Assembly (NCBI RefSeq): GCF_019880205.1
Contig: NZ_CP082292.1
Span: 1,488,001 to 1,552,000 of the forward strand
Direction of reading: 5' to 3'
Origin: Pantoea alfalfae
GTDB taxonomy: Bacteria > Pseudomonadota > Gammaproteobacteria > Enterobacterales > Enterobacteriaceae
Length of the DNA stretch: 64,000 bases
Every line of letters starts with the position of its first letter. Position 1 is the first letter of the stretch. The position numbers and the translations under genes were made by a program. Shown here piece after piece: positions 62,539-64,000 of this stretch. The notes under the pieces were generated by a model. That model worked only from the letters and a program-made list of their open reading frames with translations. It was not told the DNA's origin and did not search any database.

Positions 62539-62555
62539 CTGGCATACTTTCTGCA
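62539..62555 (+). promoter_or_regulatory. sigma-54 promoter of the aldehyde dehydrogenase gene
   Basis: CTGGCATACTTTCTGCA fits the sigma-54 consensus (YTGGCAYR-N4-YTGCA), with -24 GG at 62541-62542 and -12 GC at 62553-62554 exactly 10 bases apart. Transcription would start near 62566, 75 bases before the ATG. Confidence 0.75.
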
Positions 62556-62640
62556 TTAGCTTATTAACAGCGCAGAAAATGCCAGTTAAAAGCGCTAATA
62601 AGCCAGCAACTGATGGGTGTTACAAATAAGGAATTGTTCC

Positions 62641-64000
62641 ATGTTAAGTTTCGACCCTGAAAAAGTTTCTCTTCCGGCTGGCCATTATATTGGCGGCCAG
62701 CATTGCCAGAGCCAGGGCGCAGCCTTCGAGGTTAAACGTCCCTCTGATGGCAGCGTCTATGCCACGCTGCAGGACGCCATGCCGCAGGATGTTGATCGTG
62801 CCGTCACCGTCGCGCATCAGGCGCTAAAAACCAGCGGCTGGTCAGGCTGTCCGCCGCGTGAACGTGGTCGCGTCTTACGCCGTTGGGCCGATTTGATCGA
62901 GCAGGATACGCTACTGGCTCAACTGGAAGCGCTGGGCTCAACGCGACCCATCAGCGACGTGGTGCTGCACGAAATTCCATTTACCGCCGAGGCGATTCGC
63001 TTCTATGCCGAATGCGCCGACAAATACAGTGGCGATCTCTTTCCCACCTGCGACAGCAGCCTCGGCATGCTGATTGCGGAACCCTATGGCGTCATCGCCG
63101 CGATTACCCCGTGGAATTTCCCGCTGTCAATGGCGTCGTGGAAATGCGGACCCGCGCTGGCAGCAGGCAATGCGGTCGTGCTGAAACCCTCTGAACTGAC
63201 CCCGTTTTCAACGGTGCGCATGGCCGAACTGGCGATTCAGGCGGGCCTGCCAGCGGGCGTGCTGAACATTGTGCAGGGCAGTGGCGCGGTGACCGGCAGC
63301 GCGCTGGTGAAACATCCGCTGGTGCGCAAAGTCTCGTTTACCGGCTCGACCCTGACCGGCGCGCGCATCATGAGTGATGCCGCGCAGCACGGCATGAAAC
63401 CGGTGACGCTGGAGCTGGGCGGCAAAAGCCCGCAGCTGGTGTTTGATGATGCCGGTGACCTTGAGGTGCTGGCTCAGCGCATTCTGCGCGGCTTCACCGC
63501 CAACGGTGGTCAGGCCTGTGTAGCGGGCACCCGTCTTATTGTGCAGCGCAACATTGCCGATCCGCTGGTTGAGCGACTGGCCCAGCTTTGCCGGGAAGTG
63601 AAACCGGGCGTCACCTGGCAGGAAGGCAGCCGCTACGCGCCGCTGATCGATGAACGCCAGGGCAATAAAGTCTGCTCGGTCATTGAAGCCGCAAAAGCGC
63701 AGGGCGCAGAGGTGCTGGTGGGTGGAGAGCGCTTTGCCGACACCCAAGGCGGCTGGTTCTGGCAGCCGACGCTGCTGAGCCATGTGGCGCAGGATAACCC
63801 GGCGGTACAGCAGGAAATTTTTGGTCCGGTGCTGACGGTACAGACGTTTGATGATGAAGAGCAGGGCCTGGCGATGGCTGCGCACGAGACCTATGGCCTC
63901 TGCGCCGGTGTTCACACCCTAAGCCTGCCGCGCGCGCTGCGGGCGATGCGCGCCATCGACGCGGGCACTGTCTGGATCAATCGCTATGGTCGCTCCGGCG
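62641..64000 (+). CDS. aldehyde dehydrogenase (3' end cut by window)
   Basis: 453 residues of an NAD(P)-dependent aldehyde dehydrogenase are visible, open to the window end. 'AAITPWNFPLSMASWKCGPALAAGNAVVLKPSELTPFSTVRMAELA' is at 153-198, 'VSFTGSTLTGARIM' at 231-244, Glu258 in 'TLELGGKSPQL', nucleophile Cys293 in 'NGGQACVAGTRLIVQ', and 'QEIFGPVLTVQTFDDEEQ' near 400-417. The N-terminal catalytic region resembles enzymes for gamma-aminobutyraldehyde- or betaine-type aldehydes, but the substrate is not fixed. AAGGA lies before the ATG at 62641. The sigma-54 promoter suggests control by nitrogen or by a substrate-responsive activator. Confidence 0.88.
   Translation, partial: MLSFDPEKVSLPAGHYIGGQHCQSQGAAFEVKRPSDGSVYATLQDAMPQDVDRAVTVAHQALKTSGWSGCPPRERGRVLRRWADLIEQDTLLAQLEALGSTRPISDVVLHEIPFTAEAIRFYAECADKYSGDLFPTCDSSLGMLIAEPYGVIAAITPWNFPLSMASWKCGPALAAGNAVVLKPSELTPFSTVRMAELAIQAGLPAGVLNIVQGSGAVTGSALVKHPLVRKVSFTGSTLTGARIMSDAAQHGMKPVTLELGGKSPQLVFDDAGDLEVLAQRILRGFTANGGQACVAGTRLIVQRNIADPLVERLAQLCREVKPGVTWQEGSRYAPLIDERQGNKVCSVIEAAKAQGAEVLVGGERFADTQGGWFWQPTLLSHVAQDNPAVQQEIFGPVLTVQTFDDEEQGLAMAAHETYGLCAGVHTLSLPRALRAMRAIDAGTVWINRYGRSG

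Overview
The window looks like the chromosome of an enteric bacterium, most likely Erwiniaceae (Pantoea or Erwinia type). Several genes closely resemble their E. coli counterparts (katG, nac, cbl, the fhuE-type receptor, yaiL, gabD, tRNA-Asn), but the gene order is not that of E. coli and long accessory blocks lie between them. Most of the DNA is moderately GC-rich. A visibly AT-richer block lies at about 50.7-57.6 kb. The genes at both window ends are cut: a ketopantoate-reductase-like gene on the left and an aldehyde dehydrogenase on the right.

Layout. 0-8.2 kb: ketopantoate reductase-like, PhnD-like and fatty-acid desaturase genes; a lone luciferase-like monooxygenase (LLM); katG with an OxyR-like box; an MFS transporter. 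8.2-18.9 kb: a leftward block with a complete peptide-type ABC transporter, an LLM enzyme, two SsuA-like binding proteins and an ssuD-like gene broken by one in-frame TGA. It lies between a degraded piece of a tRNA-Asn 3' end and an intact tRNA-Asn. 19-27.8 kb: an MocA-type dehydrogenase, GT8 glycosyltransferase, lactone-oxidase-like flavoprotein, TetR regulator, yaiL, an RluA-type pseudouridine synthase, two small genes, and a chemoreceptor with a sigma-28 promoter. 28-39 kb: a set of genes matching, family for family, the Bacillus yxe operon for S-(2-succino)cysteine breakdown, plus a BisC-like S-oxide reductase and an iron-type alcohol dehydrogenase.

39-44.4 kb: a small membrane protein, a Fur-controlled fhuE-like receptor opposite a Fur-controlled YncE-like lipoprotein, a HigBA-type toxin-antitoxin pair and a second tRNA-Asn. 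44.8-49.7 kb: a sugar ABC transporter, then nac with a sigma-54 promoter and two NtrC-like sites. 49.7-59.6 kb: an accessory island between nac and cbl, which are neighbours in E. coli. It holds a D-tartrate gene set, an OhrR-like regulator without its sensing cysteine, tandem NADP-reductase-like genes and an IS110-family element. It is bordered by two diverged, oppositely oriented copies of a roughly 250-nt GC-rich structured element. 59.6-64 kb: cbl, gabD and a sigma-54-driven aldehyde dehydrogenase.

The main theme is scavenging of organic sulfur and nitrogen. There are four LLM flavin monooxygenases (one broken), sulfonate-type binding proteins, a yxe-like cysteine-adduct cluster, Cbl and Nac. 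The strongest novelty candidates are the paired GC-rich elements bordering the nac/cbl island, the extended yxe-like cluster, the IS110 non-coding end, and the stop codon in the ssuD-like gene.
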